DNA of 64,000 bases from NCBI GenBank assembly GCA_017938145.1, contig JAGBCB010000013.1:62001-126000 (forward strand), given 5' to 3'. Below are positions 1 through 9,335 of this stretch, piece after piece. Below the pieces are notes generated by a model, which searched no databases, was not told where the DNA came from, and worked only from the letters and a program-made list of their open reading frames with translations. The position numbers were made by a program, and so were the translations under genes. The first letter of the stretch is position 1, and each line of letters starts with the position of its first letter. Source of the DNA: Lachnospiraceae bacterium. Lineage in GTDB: Bacteria > Bacillota > Clostridia > Lachnospirales > Lachnospiraceae.

Positions 1-570
1 GTCCTGCTTGGATGCTACTGCATCAAAGCTGTGGCGGACACCTTCCGGACCGCTATGTACCGCAAAGTGCTTTGCACAAGCCGCTGCCTTTAAGTAGTTT
101 TCATCATGCCCCTGTAAGCCTTGGATAAAACGCACACCCAAACGGGAGGTGAGATACGGGTCTTCACCGAAGGTTTCATGACCGCGGCCCCAACGTGGGT
201 CACGGAAAATGTTAACGTTTGGAGACCAGAAGGTTAAGCCCTTGTAAATGTCGCCATCATCGGAAGCCTGCTGCATATTGAACTTTGCACGGCCCTCTGT
301 GGAAATGGCATCTGCCACTTCTTCTAAAAAGTCTTCATCGAAGGTTGCCGCAAGACCGATAGCCTGAGGAAATACGGTAGCTACACCGGCACGGGCAACG
401 CCGTGAAGCGCCTCGTTCCACCAGTTATACTTTTTGATGCCGAGGCGATCGATGCCCGGTGCCCAGTTTAATGTCTGGCCAACCTTTTCTTCCAGTGTCA
501 TCTGTGCCACCAGCTCTGCGGCACGCTTTCTGAATTCTGCAATTTTCTCTTTGTTCTTTACGATGTCCAT
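1..570 (-). CDS. Glycoside hydrolase family 3 (beta-xylosidase/beta-glucosidase type), C-terminus outside window
   Basis: The first 190 residues of a GH3 enzyme are visible and the frame is open to the left edge. After a cytoplasmic-looking start (no signal peptide) come the family landmarks NWWNEALHGVAR, FPQAIGLAATFD and FRDPRWGRGHETFGEDP, then CAKHFAVHSGPEG, all in the GH3 N-terminal TIM barrel. The nucleophile Asp lies beyond the window. The ATG at 570 follows AGGA at suitable spacing, 39 bases after the xylanase stop, so it is the last visible gene of the xylan operon. Beside two GH10 xylanases, a beta-xylosidase that cleaves xylo-oligosaccharides inside the cell is the likeliest role, but GH3 specificity cannot be read from this part. 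The family is near certain and the substrate inferred. Confidence 0.93.
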   Translation of the reverse strand, partial: MDIVKNKEKIAEFRKRAAELVAQMTLEEKVGQTLNWAPGIDRLGIKKYNWWNEALHGVARAGVATVFPQAIGLAATFDEDFLEEVADAISTEGRAKFNMQQASDDGDIYKGLTFWSPNVNIFRDPRWGRGHETFGEDPYLTSRLGVRFIQGLQGHDENYLKAAACAKHFAVHSGPEGVRHSFDAVASKQD

Positions 571-609
571 ATGAAAATTCCTCGTTCAAATTTTATTATA
601 ATTAAATCA

Positions 610-2634
610 TTAGTTCCAAAGATTGTTCCAAAAATCTTTAATAGACTGCCAGATTCTTCCGAAAAATCCAAGCTCTTCCGGTTCGTCAACTACCGGTGCC
701 TCTGTAGGAACAGGTGTTGCACTTGGAGCAATGGTTGGTTCTGTCGTTGGTTCCGGAGTAGGGGTTGGTGCCTCCGTTGGCTTGATGGTTGGTGTAGGTG
801 TCGGGTTTACCATCTTCTGGAATCTGGATTCATCCGCAAATGCCCAGAATGCCGGCTTTGCCTGATAACCACCGTCAAATAATAACGGATGCTGGATGGA
901 AAGACCGTCTGCGCCGCCACCTACTGTACTTTTATCCTGTAACCAGGAACGGGTATCAATAACGCCCCAGAAAGTCATACCGGAAATATTAATGCCTTCT
1001 GCACGAAGCTTCTGAATCACTTCATAGAAGGAATGATAATAGTCCGCCTGCTTTAAATATTCGTTTTCCAGACCCTTGTCGGTTGGAATAAAGGACTGGC
1101 TGTTCTTTACATCCCACTCGGTAATCTGAATCTGGTCTACGATTTCCGCATAAGTACGTACTGCCTTTTCGAAGTCATTCGCCATCGGGCTGGACATGGT
1201 CTTGTTATGCTCCTGCATACCCATACCGTCAATACGGGTGCCTTCCGCTGCCTTTACGTCACGGAGCAGCTGGGCAATACCTGCGCTCTTCTTTACGCTG
1301 CATTCGTTATAATCGTTGTAATATAAATCAACATCTGCAGGCATATACTTATTGGCAAAACGGAATGCCTGAAGAATAAATTCATTGCTCTGGTATACCT
1401 TCCACCACATGGAATTTTCGTTATCGGAACGGTAGGTGCCGGAGCTGTCGCTGACTGCTTCGTTTACTACGTCCCATGCATAGAACATGCCGGCGTACTT
1501 ACTGTCAGGACCGGTAAAATGCTCTGCCATGGTAGCAATGTACCACTCCAGACGCTTGGACATGGTTTCTGCACTTACCAGTGGCTTTGCCAGACTGTAA
1601 TTTTCGTGGAAGAACCACTCCGGTGTCTGGGAGTGCCATACTAACACGTGACCGCGCACCTTAATGATATCCTTCGGATTCTGACTGTTCCACTTTAAAA
1701 TATAATTGAGACAACGCTCTGCACGGGAGTAATCCAGTACAGGCACCAGTAATTCTTCACCGTTAAAGGTTACGGTTTCGGTTCTTGGATTTGCGGATGC
1801 ATACCCAAACATAGCATCCGGCTTTAATTCATTACCGATGGTAACTGCATTGAAATGCTTTGTAATTAAGCCAAGTTCTTCAATGTCGGACAAGGTATCC
1901 TGGGTAAGACCGGTACCAACAATAAACTCACCGTTTCCGTTAAGCTTTTTATTAACCGCATTCTTTAAGTCTACAATGTTTGTCTGGACAAGCTTTGGCT
2001 TCTGGTCAGGAAGATATAATTCCACGCCGGTAAGGTAATAAGTACCTTTTACGCCGGGACCGCTGCCGTAGCTTTCGCCCTGCTCTAAGAAACGAAGCGC
2101 AAGAACTTCTAGGTTGCCACCGTTCCAGGATGGACTGAAGGTACCGGTAAACTGTGTCCATACACCCGGCTCCAATACCTGACGGGTAGTTCCGCCTACG
2201 CCCTGGCTGTAGCTGTCAGTACCGTTAACTCTCATGTGCGGGGAAATCTCCACCGTACGCTGTGCTTCCGGTGCATCTTTATAATCTTCCGGGTCCAACA
2301 TTACCCAGAAGGAATACTTATACACCGCTCCGTCTTCCACTAAACCTGCCACGTCAAACGCGAAACCGTTATAGTTGGAAGTTCTGTTTGTAATTTTACC
2401 GTAGGTCATGATTTTATCAGGACCGATTGGGGTATCGGAAACCTCGCATGTAACTGTGGCGCCGCCATTGTGGTTGCCGCCGTTCCACACCTCCAAATTG
2501 TTCGGATCATCAAAGTTTCCGTTAACAATTATATTTTCTGCCGCCTGGGTTTCTACCGGTTTACCCGGAACAAATCCGAGGCAGAGTGCAACTGCTAAAA
2601 CTGCCGCTGCAAGCTTTCTAAAAGTTCTTTTCAT
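610..2634 (-). CDS. Secreted GH10 endo-1,4-beta-xylanase with N-terminal carbohydrate-binding module
   Basis: This 674-residue exported xylanase hydrolyses beta-1,4-xylan. A Sec signal peptide covers about residues 1-32 (cut near ETQAA). A CBM22/CBM4_9-like beta-sandwich spans about 33-210 and the GH10 barrel about 222-605. Seen are WHSQTPEWFF, the acid/base in DVVNEAVS (E392) and the nucleophile in QITEWDV (E506). A Pro/Thr linker (about 611-646) follows, then an acidic stretch and a C-terminal amphipathic helix rich in Phe and Trp (about 656-674) that may bind membrane or wall. No sortase motif is seen. It lies between the GH2 and GH3 genes on the same strand. The 127-base gap before it could hold a promoter, but none is clear. 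Confidence 0.96.
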   Translation of the reverse strand: MKRTFRKLAAAVLAVALCLGFVPGKPVETQAAENIIVNGNFDDPNNLEVWNGGNHNGGATVTCEVSDTPIGPDKIMTYGKITNRTSNYNGFAFDVAGLVEDGAVYKYSFWVMLDPEDYKDAPEAQRTVEISPHMRVNGTDSYSQGVGGTTRQVLEPGVWTQFTGTFSPSWNGGNLEVLALRFLEQGESYGSGPGVKGTYYLTGVELYLPDQKPKLVQTNIVDLKNAVNKKLNGNGEFIVGTGLTQDTLSDIEELGLITKHFNAVTIGNELKPDAMFGYASANPRTETVTFNGEELLVPVLDYSRAERCLNYILKWNSQNPKDIIKVRGHVLVWHSQTPEWFFHENYSLAKPLVSAETMSKRLEWYIATMAEHFTGPDSKYAGMFYAWDVVNEAVSDSSGTYRSDNENSMWWKVYQSNEFILQAFRFANKYMPADVDLYYNDYNECSVKKSAGIAQLLRDVKAAEGTRIDGMGMQEHNKTMSSPMANDFEKAVRTYAEIVDQIQITEWDVKNSQSFIPTDKGLENEYLKQADYYHSFYEVIQKLRAEGINISGMTFWGVIDTRSWLQDKSTVGGGADGLSIQHPLLFDGGYQAKPAFWAFADESRFQKMVNPTPTPTIKPTEAPTPTPEPTTEPTIAPSATPVPTEAPVVDEPEELGFFGRIWQSIKDFWNNLWN

Positions 2635-2761
2635 TTTGCTACCTCTCTCTCTGCAAGATACTATTGCAGTACTGTAACATAATAATACCTTAAACCGACA
2701 AAAAACTCTCTCCGACTATTGTGATTCATTTCTCTTTTTTTGCTATTTTGTTCATAACCCT

Positions 2762-5700
2762 TTATTTTGTAAATTGAAACCACTCAAAATCGAAGGCGCT
2801 GCCAGGTAAAAACACAAAAGAAATCTTAGTTTTCCCACTTTTCGGAGCAAGCTCAAATGTCATTTCTTTTGTTTCTTCCGAATAGGTAAACCCTAAAGCT
2901 TCCTGCTCTTTTCTTCCGTCTTCCCATTCGGTAAGCAGACGGATATCATTTACTTCATGGGATGTTTTTCCGCAGATAACCAGCTTCGTCACCGGAGTAT
3001 CTCCAAAATCCATACCCTCAAATACCAAAGTAACGTTATTACCGATACCGCAGACAGCTGTACCTTTGCGTTCAAAGGAGTCTCCGTATACCGCATCCGC
3101 TTCTCCTGCACAAAGCCTTGCATAAGCCTTTTCCTGCTTTGTAAACCGGAAACCCTTCATATGGATTTTGCGGTCCAGTTCCACCGCAAAGGTAGTAATA
3201 CCTTTCAACCGTTTATTTAACTTAAAGGTATCCGGAATATAGGTGTTCCAGACACTCGGCAAAGTATAATCCTTGGTACCGATAATTTTACTGCCCTCTG
3301 CATGCGGGATACCTTCCCAGAAGGTAAACGGCGTATCTCCGCCAAAGGAAAATACCGGAATCTCCACTTCATCGGAGCCGAATTCGCCAAAGTCCAGATT
3401 ATCATAGGCCACCCAGCTGAGACCGTCTCTCTGGGTAGAAATACCACGTTCGTTACCGTTACCGATAAGCCCTCCGGTGGCAGAAAACAGAGAGGCAGAT
3501 AAAAAGTCGTACGGATTTAAATTCCGCACGCCGAGACCCTCTGCCTTGTATTCCAAAACGGAAATCAGGGCATACCCCCTTTGCTTTCCGTTTTTGCACA
3601 TACAACGGACACGGAAGGCGCCGTCGCCCTTTACTTCTATAGTTGCCTCTGTGGAGTTGTCCTTGTCCCATCGGATAGTTGCAAAGGTAGAATCCACACC
3701 GGCATCGTCGGTAACTCTCCAGGTAAGTTCCTGCAAATCCGCATTTTCCGGATAAACCACCGCTTTTACTTTTGTTACGGTACAATCTTCCGTAAGCGTA
3801 GTCGGTCCCTGCGGAACCAGTTCCAGTTTACGGATCGGAACCGTAACAGCCGTCGGTGGATTTTCCCGCAAGCGGTATATATTTTCAAGCGTCGGTACCG
3901 TCTGCCCACTGCCGTTTCCTGTTGTTTCCGGATTCTTTGCTTCTATTACCAATTCTTCTGCAGAAAGTCCTTCCGAGGTTACGGTTACCTTGATTTTTCC
4001 TACTGCACCATTGCTTCGGATTACCGCCAAAAGCTTGCCGCTAAACAGGCACTTGGACTGTGTCTGATACTGGTCGGTATCGGTACTGTCGCCGTTATCA
4101 AGACCTGCCAGCATACCGCTACCGGTTACGTCTACATACACCCGGTTGTTGGCATTTTCCACCGGATTTCCTGCCTCATCCTTCATGGAAATTGTGACAA
4201 AAACCAGATCCTCATCATCTGCCTCTATCACGGTTTTATTCGCAGAAAGACAGATTTTGGCCGCATCTTCGAAGGAATCCTTTGTATCTTCCGCAATGAC
4301 TCTGCCGTTTTCATCATATGCCACCGCATACAATTCTCCCGGCGCATACGGAATCTGCCATTCCCCGGTAAATCTGTCCCCATGCACCGCATCAATCTTC
4401 ACACGCCCCATGGAGGTGCCGTTTACAAACAATTCAATTTCCGGTGCATTGCTGACTACCCTTACATCAATCAGCTGCCCCGGATTAAAGTCCCAATACG
4501 GCATAATATGAATTACCGGCTTTTTACGGTAATCATTCCAGGCTGCCTGGTAGAAATAAAAGGCGTCCTTTTTAAATCCGGCGGTATCCACCATACCGAA
4601 GTAAGAATTTCTGCCATGATACGGGGTCGGTTCTCCCAAATAATCAATTCCGGACCACAAAAACTGTCCCAGGGAATACTCTGTATCCCTGTCTTTGGTA
4701 ATACAAAACTCTATGCTCGGAGCTCCCCAGCTGGTAATACTGTTGCCAAGGCTGGAACACTGCTCATCATCATCGGCCAGAATTTCCTTCTTCATCGGGA
4801 AATGATAGATACCCCGGCTCTGCACAATAGACGAAGTCTCACTGCCGTAAATCATCCAGTCCGGATGGGCAGCATGGTGCTCCTCATACAATTTTTCCGC
4901 ATAGTTATAGCCCATCAGCTTAATAATATCCGCACATTTCTGGGTATTCGGCCAAGGCATAAAATTACTGCCGAGAGTTGCCGGGGCATTGCCCTTCGGG
5001 TCATGCTTTGCCACCAAATCCATAAGCATCCGCAATGTTTCCTGCCCCCGCTCGTCCGCATGGGTATCGAAAATTTCATTGCCGATGGACCACATAATCA
5101 CGCTTGGATGGTTGCGGTCCCTGCGAATCCAGTTTGCCACATCACGGGTTGCCCACTCCTCGAAGAACCGGGCATAATCATACGGGTTTTTTGGCTTTTT
5201 CCAGCAGTCAAAGCTTTCGGACAAAATAAGAATTCCCATTTCGTCAGCCAGTTCCATCAGCTCCACCGCAGGCATATTATGGGCGGTACGGATGGCATTT
5301 GCACCCATGTCCTGCATAATCTCCAATTGACGGCGCAGGGCATTTTTATTCATGGCGCTGCCAAGGCACCCTAAGTCATGATGCAGGCAGACACCGTTTA
5401 ACTTTACCTGTTCTCCGTTTAAGAAAAATCCTTTATCACAAGTATACTTCAGGGTACGGAAGCCGAAGGAAATATTTTCCGTATCCTGCACCTCATCCCA
5501 TTTATCGTTTGTTTTTCTGCTTTCAACATGCAGAAGTTCTGCCTGAAGCTCATATAAATACGGATGACAAAGAGACCATTCCTTCGCGTTTTCCACCACT
5601 AAATCCGTGGCGGCATTTTCCGCAGAAATCACAGCCTCCGCAACCACATTCTTTTCTTTATCAAATATCTGGTAGCTCACCAAATAATCCTTTGCCGATA

Positions 5701-6229
5701 CGCCTTCCGGAAGCACTACCTCTGCGGATATTTCCGCCCGGTATCCACCGTCTGTCTTCTCTGTATGGATATAAATCCCGTCTGCCGCAAAGTAGGCTGC
5801 TTCCTTTTCTATCAGCCATACCGGGCGGTAAATACCTGCACCGGTATACCAGCGGGAATTCGGGCACTGGTGTACCACCTTTACCAAAATTTCGTTTTCT
5901 CCCGGTTTTATGTACGAAGTGATATCCACCTCAAAGGTAGTATAACCGTACTTCCACTCCCCGGCCTGCTGTCCGTTCACGAAAATAGTACAATCCATGT
6001 AAACGCCCTCAAAGCGCAGGAAATAATTTCGCTGCGCTTCAGGGTTTAACTCTATTCTTTTCCGGTACCATCCCACCGAATCCTCATACAGATTCTCCGC
6101 CTGGCCAATCAGCCAGTCATGAGGAACCACCACGTTATAAAACGCATTCTCCTCAAACCGGTCCGGGATAACACCATCTTTTACCGGTAGCTTTTGAAAC
6201 TCCCAATCATACTTTAATCTTTGCTTCAA
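2762..6229 (-). CDS. Large GH2 family glycosidase (beta-galactosidase/beta-glucuronidase type)
   Basis: At 1155 residues with no signal peptide, this is probably an intracellular GH2 exo-glycosidase for side chains or oligosaccharides. The sugar-binding jelly roll is about 1-145, the Ig-like domain about 150-260 and the TIM barrel about 265-570. Catalytic residues are visible in SIGNEIFDTH (acid/base E385) and YGSETSS (nucleophile E464). A DUF4982-like and Ig-like region follows (about 570-760), then a further C-terminal beta-rich extension to 1155, so it is longer than simple GH2 enzymes. The start is TTG at 6229, behind AAGGTGG in the short gap after the lipoprotein xylanase. Specificity is unknown: arabinose, galactose or glucuronic acid decorations of xylan are all possible. 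The operon context supports a xylan side-chain role. Confidence 0.93.
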   Translation of the reverse strand: MKQRLKYDWEFQKLPVKDGVIPDRFEENAFYNVVVPHDWLIGQAENLYEDSVGWYRKRIELNPEAQRNYFLRFEGVYMDCTIFVNGQQAGEWKYGYTTFEVDITSYIKPGENEILVKVVHQCPNSRWYTGAGIYRPVWLIEKEAAYFAADGIYIHTEKTDGGYRAEISAEVVLPEGVSAKDYLVSYQIFDKEKNVVAEAVISAENAATDLVVENAKEWSLCHPYLYELQAELLHVESRKTNDKWDEVQDTENISFGFRTLKYTCDKGFFLNGEQVKLNGVCLHHDLGCLGSAMNKNALRRQLEIMQDMGANAIRTAHNMPAVELMELADEMGILILSESFDCWKKPKNPYDYARFFEEWATRDVANWIRRDRNHPSVIMWSIGNEIFDTHADERGQETLRMLMDLVAKHDPKGNAPATLGSNFMPWPNTQKCADIIKLMGYNYAEKLYEEHHAAHPDWMIYGSETSSIVQSRGIYHFPMKKEILADDDEQCSSLGNSITSWGAPSIEFCITKDRDTEYSLGQFLWSGIDYLGEPTPYHGRNSYFGMVDTAGFKKDAFYFYQAAWNDYRKKPVIHIMPYWDFNPGQLIDVRVVSNAPEIELFVNGTSMGRVKIDAVHGDRFTGEWQIPYAPGELYAVAYDENGRVIAEDTKDSFEDAAKICLSANKTVIEADDEDLVFVTISMKDEAGNPVENANNRVYVDVTGSGMLAGLDNGDSTDTDQYQTQSKCLFSGKLLAVIRSNGAVGKIKVTVTSEGLSAEELVIEAKNPETTGNGSGQTVPTLENIYRLRENPPTAVTVPIRKLELVPQGPTTLTEDCTVTKVKAVVYPENADLQELTWRVTDDAGVDSTFATIRWDKDNSTEATIEVKGDGAFRVRCMCKNGKQRGYALISVLEYKAEGLGVRNLNPYDFLSASLFSATGGLIGNGNERGISTQRDGLSWVAYDNLDFGEFGSDEVEIPVFSFGGDTPFTFWEGIPHAEGSKIIGTKDYTLPSVWNTYIPDTFKLNKRLKGITTFAVELDRKIHMKGFRFTKQEKAYARLCAGEADAVYGDSFERKGTAVCGIGNNVTLVFEGMDFGDTPVTKLVICGKTSHEVNDIRLLTEWEDGRKEQEALGFTYSEETKEMTFELAPKSGKTKISFVFLPGSAFDFEWFQFTK

Positions 6230-6252
6230 ATTTCCACCTTCTTTTTTCAGTT

Positions 6253-7581
6253 TTAGTATTTAATTCCCATGTCATAAAGGGAAGCGATATCATCGCAGCG
6301 TGCAAAGCCACGCAGGGCAATCTTTGCCTCCAGGTTCTTATCAAACAGCAGGCAGCGGCCGTCAAATCCGTTATCATTTGCTCTCCAGGAATGGGCATCG
6401 GTAAAGCCCCATAAAGTTACGGATGTAATTTTTCCGCCCTTAGCCTGGATATCCAGCAGACCATCCATGATGTAACGGTACTTCTTTGCCTGTCTGAGCA
6501 GCAATTCCTTGGTTGGTTCTTCCCCTACCTTGTTATCGGAAATACCAAGATCCAGCTCGGTGAGCTGTAATTCGAAGCCGGCATCCACAAACTTCTGTGC
6601 CGCATTCAGGAAATTCTGCATATAATCATTTGTGCTTAAATGGCTCTGCATACCAATGGCATCCACATAGTCATGAACATCCTTGCCGTGGTCTGCAAAC
6701 ATGGCAGGCAGGTTAGTAAGAACCCGGTCTACCTTGCCGGTCATGCCATAATCGTTGTATACCAGGGTTACGTCCTTCATAGTTTCCGATGCTTCCACAG
6801 CCTCTCTGGTATAAAGGAATGCGTAGTAAATATACTCATGACCCATGGTCTGATACCAGCCGTTGTCAGCATAGTCCGTGGTATTATACTTACCGTTTCC
6901 GTTGAACGCTTCGTTTACAACGTCGATAGCATAAATCAAGCCCGGATGATTCGTGTCGTAATACTCGATTACCTGGAAAATGAAGTTTCTCATACGCATC
7001 TTCATGGTTTCCATGTCAACATAATCCTTGCTGCTGTTATAATCCACACGGAAAAACCAGTCCGGAGTCTGGGCATGCCATACCAGGGTATGATATCTCA
7101 TCTGCATGTTGTTATCCTTGCAGTACTTGATGATGCTCTGGCTGCGTCCGAAATTTGTTGCCACAAAAGCAGGGTCATCCTTTACACCAGCTTTGGATTT
7201 TGCCTGATCCAGAACTGCATCGGTCTTCATCTCGTTTTCACAGGTAACACTGTTGAAATTTGTAGTAACAATATCCTTATATTTTTTTCCGATGGTTACG
7301 GTATTTAAGCATGCGCCGATCTTGAAGTTTTCTGCATAAATGTCCTTTAACGGCGCCACTGTAGGCAGTGGGGTTGGTGTCGGCTTTTCTGTTGGAGTCG
7401 GTTTTACCGTCGGCGTTGGTGTAGCCGTTGGCTCCGGTGTGGCAGTAGGTGCTGTGGTTGCTGTCGGTGCAGCAGTTTCTGTTGGCGTCACCGTTGGCGT
7501 CTCGGTACTCTGCTTACTGCCGCAGGCAGCAAACAGCATCATTCCTGCCAGTAAAATTGTTATTCCCCATTTTTTCATCAC
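6253..7581 (-). CDS. Lipoprotein GH10 endo-1,4-beta-xylanase
   Basis: This 442-residue xylanase should be anchored to the outer face of the membrane. The signal peptide ends in the lipobox LFAAC, giving lipidated Cys20. A Pro/Thr-rich linker runs about 26-77 and lifts the catalytic domain off the membrane. The GH10 barrel fills about 80-435, with YHTLVWHAQTPDWFF, acid/base E224 in DVVNEAFN and nucleophile E342 in LTELDLG. There is no carbohydrate-binding module, unlike the other GH10 enzyme at 610-2634, so the two probably divide labour: the long one on polymer, this one on released chains at the cell surface. It lies 19 bases after the esterase gene and 23 before the GH2 gene, in one operon. 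Confidence 0.96.
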   Translation of the reverse strand: MMKKWGITILLAGMMLFAACGSKQSTETPTVTPTETAAPTATTAPTATPEPTATPTPTVKPTPTEKPTPTPLPTVAPLKDIYAENFKIGACLNTVTIGKKYKDIVTTNFNSVTCENEMKTDAVLDQAKSKAGVKDDPAFVATNFGRSQSIIKYCKDNNMQMRYHTLVWHAQTPDWFFRVDYNSSKDYVDMETMKMRMRNFIFQVIEYYDTNHPGLIYAIDVVNEAFNGNGKYNTTDYADNGWYQTMGHEYIYYAFLYTREAVEASETMKDVTLVYNDYGMTGKVDRVLTNLPAMFADHGKDVHDYVDAIGMQSHLSTNDYMQNFLNAAQKFVDAGFELQLTELDLGISDNKVGEEPTKELLLRQAKKYRYIMDGLLDIQAKGGKITSVTLWGFTDAHSWRANDNGFDGRCLLFDKNLEAKIALRGFARCDDIASLYDMGIKY

Positions 7582-7600
7582 AAAATAATCCTCCCAAAAT

Positions 7601-9307
7601 TTAGTTTAATGTATAGCCGAAGCCTAAAATAGTAAATTTCTTTGCCGCGTCGGTCATACGCACTTCTACCCGGTGCTCTTTTACTTCTTCGCCGGTGTAC
7701 ACAATAACCGCATTACAGTGGTTCCAGCCCACCTCCAGCGGATTAATGGTGCGGGTTACCTCACCGTCCACCAGTACCTCAGCCGTGCCAAAGGAAGGGT
7801 CGCCGCTGTCCTTATAAACAAGCAGTAAATCCTTGCAATTAATGCTCATGGTGAAGTTTTCCGGCTGAGCCGCATCACCGTTGTACATCCAGTGGTCCGG
7901 AAATTCCGGTGTGGTATGGGCATTGGCATCCTGTTCCACGCACTGAAGCATATTGTCAACCGCAGTAAAGGAGCCTGCATTTAATTCTTTCACATGCTTA
8001 CCGGCATCATCCTTACCGAATGCTGTGAGGGCACGGTACCGGTTACCGATAATGCCGTCCTTGGTTAAATCCACATCCTCCGAAGGAGCATCGCCTTCTT
8101 CTGCCAGCTGCCAGAAATAATCCAGACAGTCTGCCATAATCTGATGACCGTCGTTGGACGGATGATATAAATCATAGAAAAACTGACGCTTGGTAATGAC
8201 CGGTGTTTCCTCATAGAAATTCGGAGTTACCGCATTTTTGATACTCACCATCGGAAGATCATAATGGAAACCTACCCTGGACAAATTGTCCTGCAGATTA
8301 TAATCATCCATAAATACGGAAAACAGCAGTACCACCGCCGGATTTCCCGGGCCTTCCATTGCCATCAGGGCAAGACTTTCGTAGCAGACACCGCCTGTTT
8401 CATCTCCTGCATCATTTACCGCAAACTCAATGACTACCACACCCGGTTTCACAGTACCCTGACGAAGTACATCATCTTCATAACGGGTTAAGCCAAGCTC
8501 GGACGGAGTTCCGCCCACGCCTGCCTTAATAAAATGCACATTGCTGCCGTCACCTTTTCCGAAACGCTGTTTAAACATCTCATAGGAACGGTATGCATAG
8601 CTGTTGGTACCAATCGGCTTTGCACCGGCACCCTGGGTAATAGAACCACCGATATAAGCAACGGTTACATCCTCCCCGGCTTTTGCCTTGGCAATGGCAC
8701 GCTTCATACGGAACAGATTACCGGTGTTCATGCAGGAACGGGCAATCATGGTTTTATATTCTTCGGAATCAAACCTTACCGGTGGGTCCGGAATCAGTTC
8801 CGGCACCTCGTAACCATCATTTAAGTAATACGCAATTGTAACTTTTCCGGTAAAATAGGACGGAAATTCAAAGAAGAACGCCGACAATACAGATTCTCCG
8901 TCTACCGCAGGAACATCCTCTACAAAAATTTTGGTTTCTCTGCCGTCACATACAATTTCTGCAGGGAATGCAGAACCCGGTCCTGCCGTTCCTTTGCTCT
9001 GCTGGGCAAAACGGATAGTTTTGGTTCTGTCTTCCTCTTTATCAGCCTTAATGGAAACCCCGATATTATGTACCAGTTTACGGAAGCCGGCGCAGGTCTG
9101 CAGTTCTCTTGCAATTTCCTTATCCAGCTCCGGCAGCAGGTTGGTTACCTTTGCCGCCACTCTGCCTTCCAGATAATTCACGTCGGAAAAACCGCCGTAA
9201 CCGTTAGGTCTTCCCTCGATTGCATCATCCAGCATAATATAAATGACCGAGCGTTTCTTGGTAGGGTCCTTTGGAGCCTTCGGGCCCCTTGCCACATTGT
9301 TTTCCAT
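7601..9307 (-). CDS. Cytoplasmic SGNH/GDSL-type carbohydrate esterase (probable deacetylase of xylo-oligosaccharides)
   Basis: This is a 568-residue SGNH-superfamily hydrolase with no signal peptide. The N-terminal 200 residues are a beta-rich domain I do not recognise. The hydrolase starts with IGGSITQGAGA (nucleophile S222), then GVGGTPSELG for the oxyanion hole, EFAVNDAG (N298) as the block III Asn and YDLYHPSNDGH, in which D379 and H382 complete the triad. The C-terminal part (about 430-568) is another beta-rich module. Within a xylan operon the simplest role is removal of acetyl groups from imported xylo-oligosaccharides; that is inference. It sits 19 bases upstream of the lipoprotein xylanase and 28 after the exported esterase. 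An acyl esterase is well supported, the exact substrate is not. Confidence 0.85.
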   Translation of the reverse strand: MENNVARGPKAPKDPTKKRSVIYIMLDDAIEGRPNGYGGFSDVNYLEGRVAAKVTNLLPELDKEIARELQTCAGFRKLVHNIGVSIKADKEEDRTKTIRFAQQSKGTAGPGSAFPAEIVCDGRETKIFVEDVPAVDGESVLSAFFFEFPSYFTGKVTIAYYLNDGYEVPELIPDPPVRFDSEEYKTMIARSCMNTGNLFRMKRAIAKAKAGEDVTVAYIGGSITQGAGAKPIGTNSYAYRSYEMFKQRFGKGDGSNVHFIKAGVGGTPSELGLTRYEDDVLRQGTVKPGVVVIEFAVNDAGDETGGVCYESLALMAMEGPGNPAVVLLFSVFMDDYNLQDNLSRVGFHYDLPMVSIKNAVTPNFYEETPVITKRQFFYDLYHPSNDGHQIMADCLDYFWQLAEEGDAPSEDVDLTKDGIIGNRYRALTAFGKDDAGKHVKELNAGSFTAVDNMLQCVEQDANAHTTPEFPDHWMYNGDAAQPENFTMSINCKDLLLVYKDSGDPSFGTAEVLVDGEVTRTINPLEVGWNHCNAVIVYTGEEVKEHRVEVRMTDAAKKFTILGFGYTLN

Positions 9308-9335
9308 CCTTACCTTCCTCCAATTTTACTGTTTC

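Noticed and set aside
3581-5374. A 597-codon open frame on the plus strand, opposite the GH2 gene
   Set aside because: It is the antisense shadow of a clear GH2 enzyme with catalytic motifs; its product is Cys-, Arg- and Ile-rich without any domain, and it has no ribosome site.
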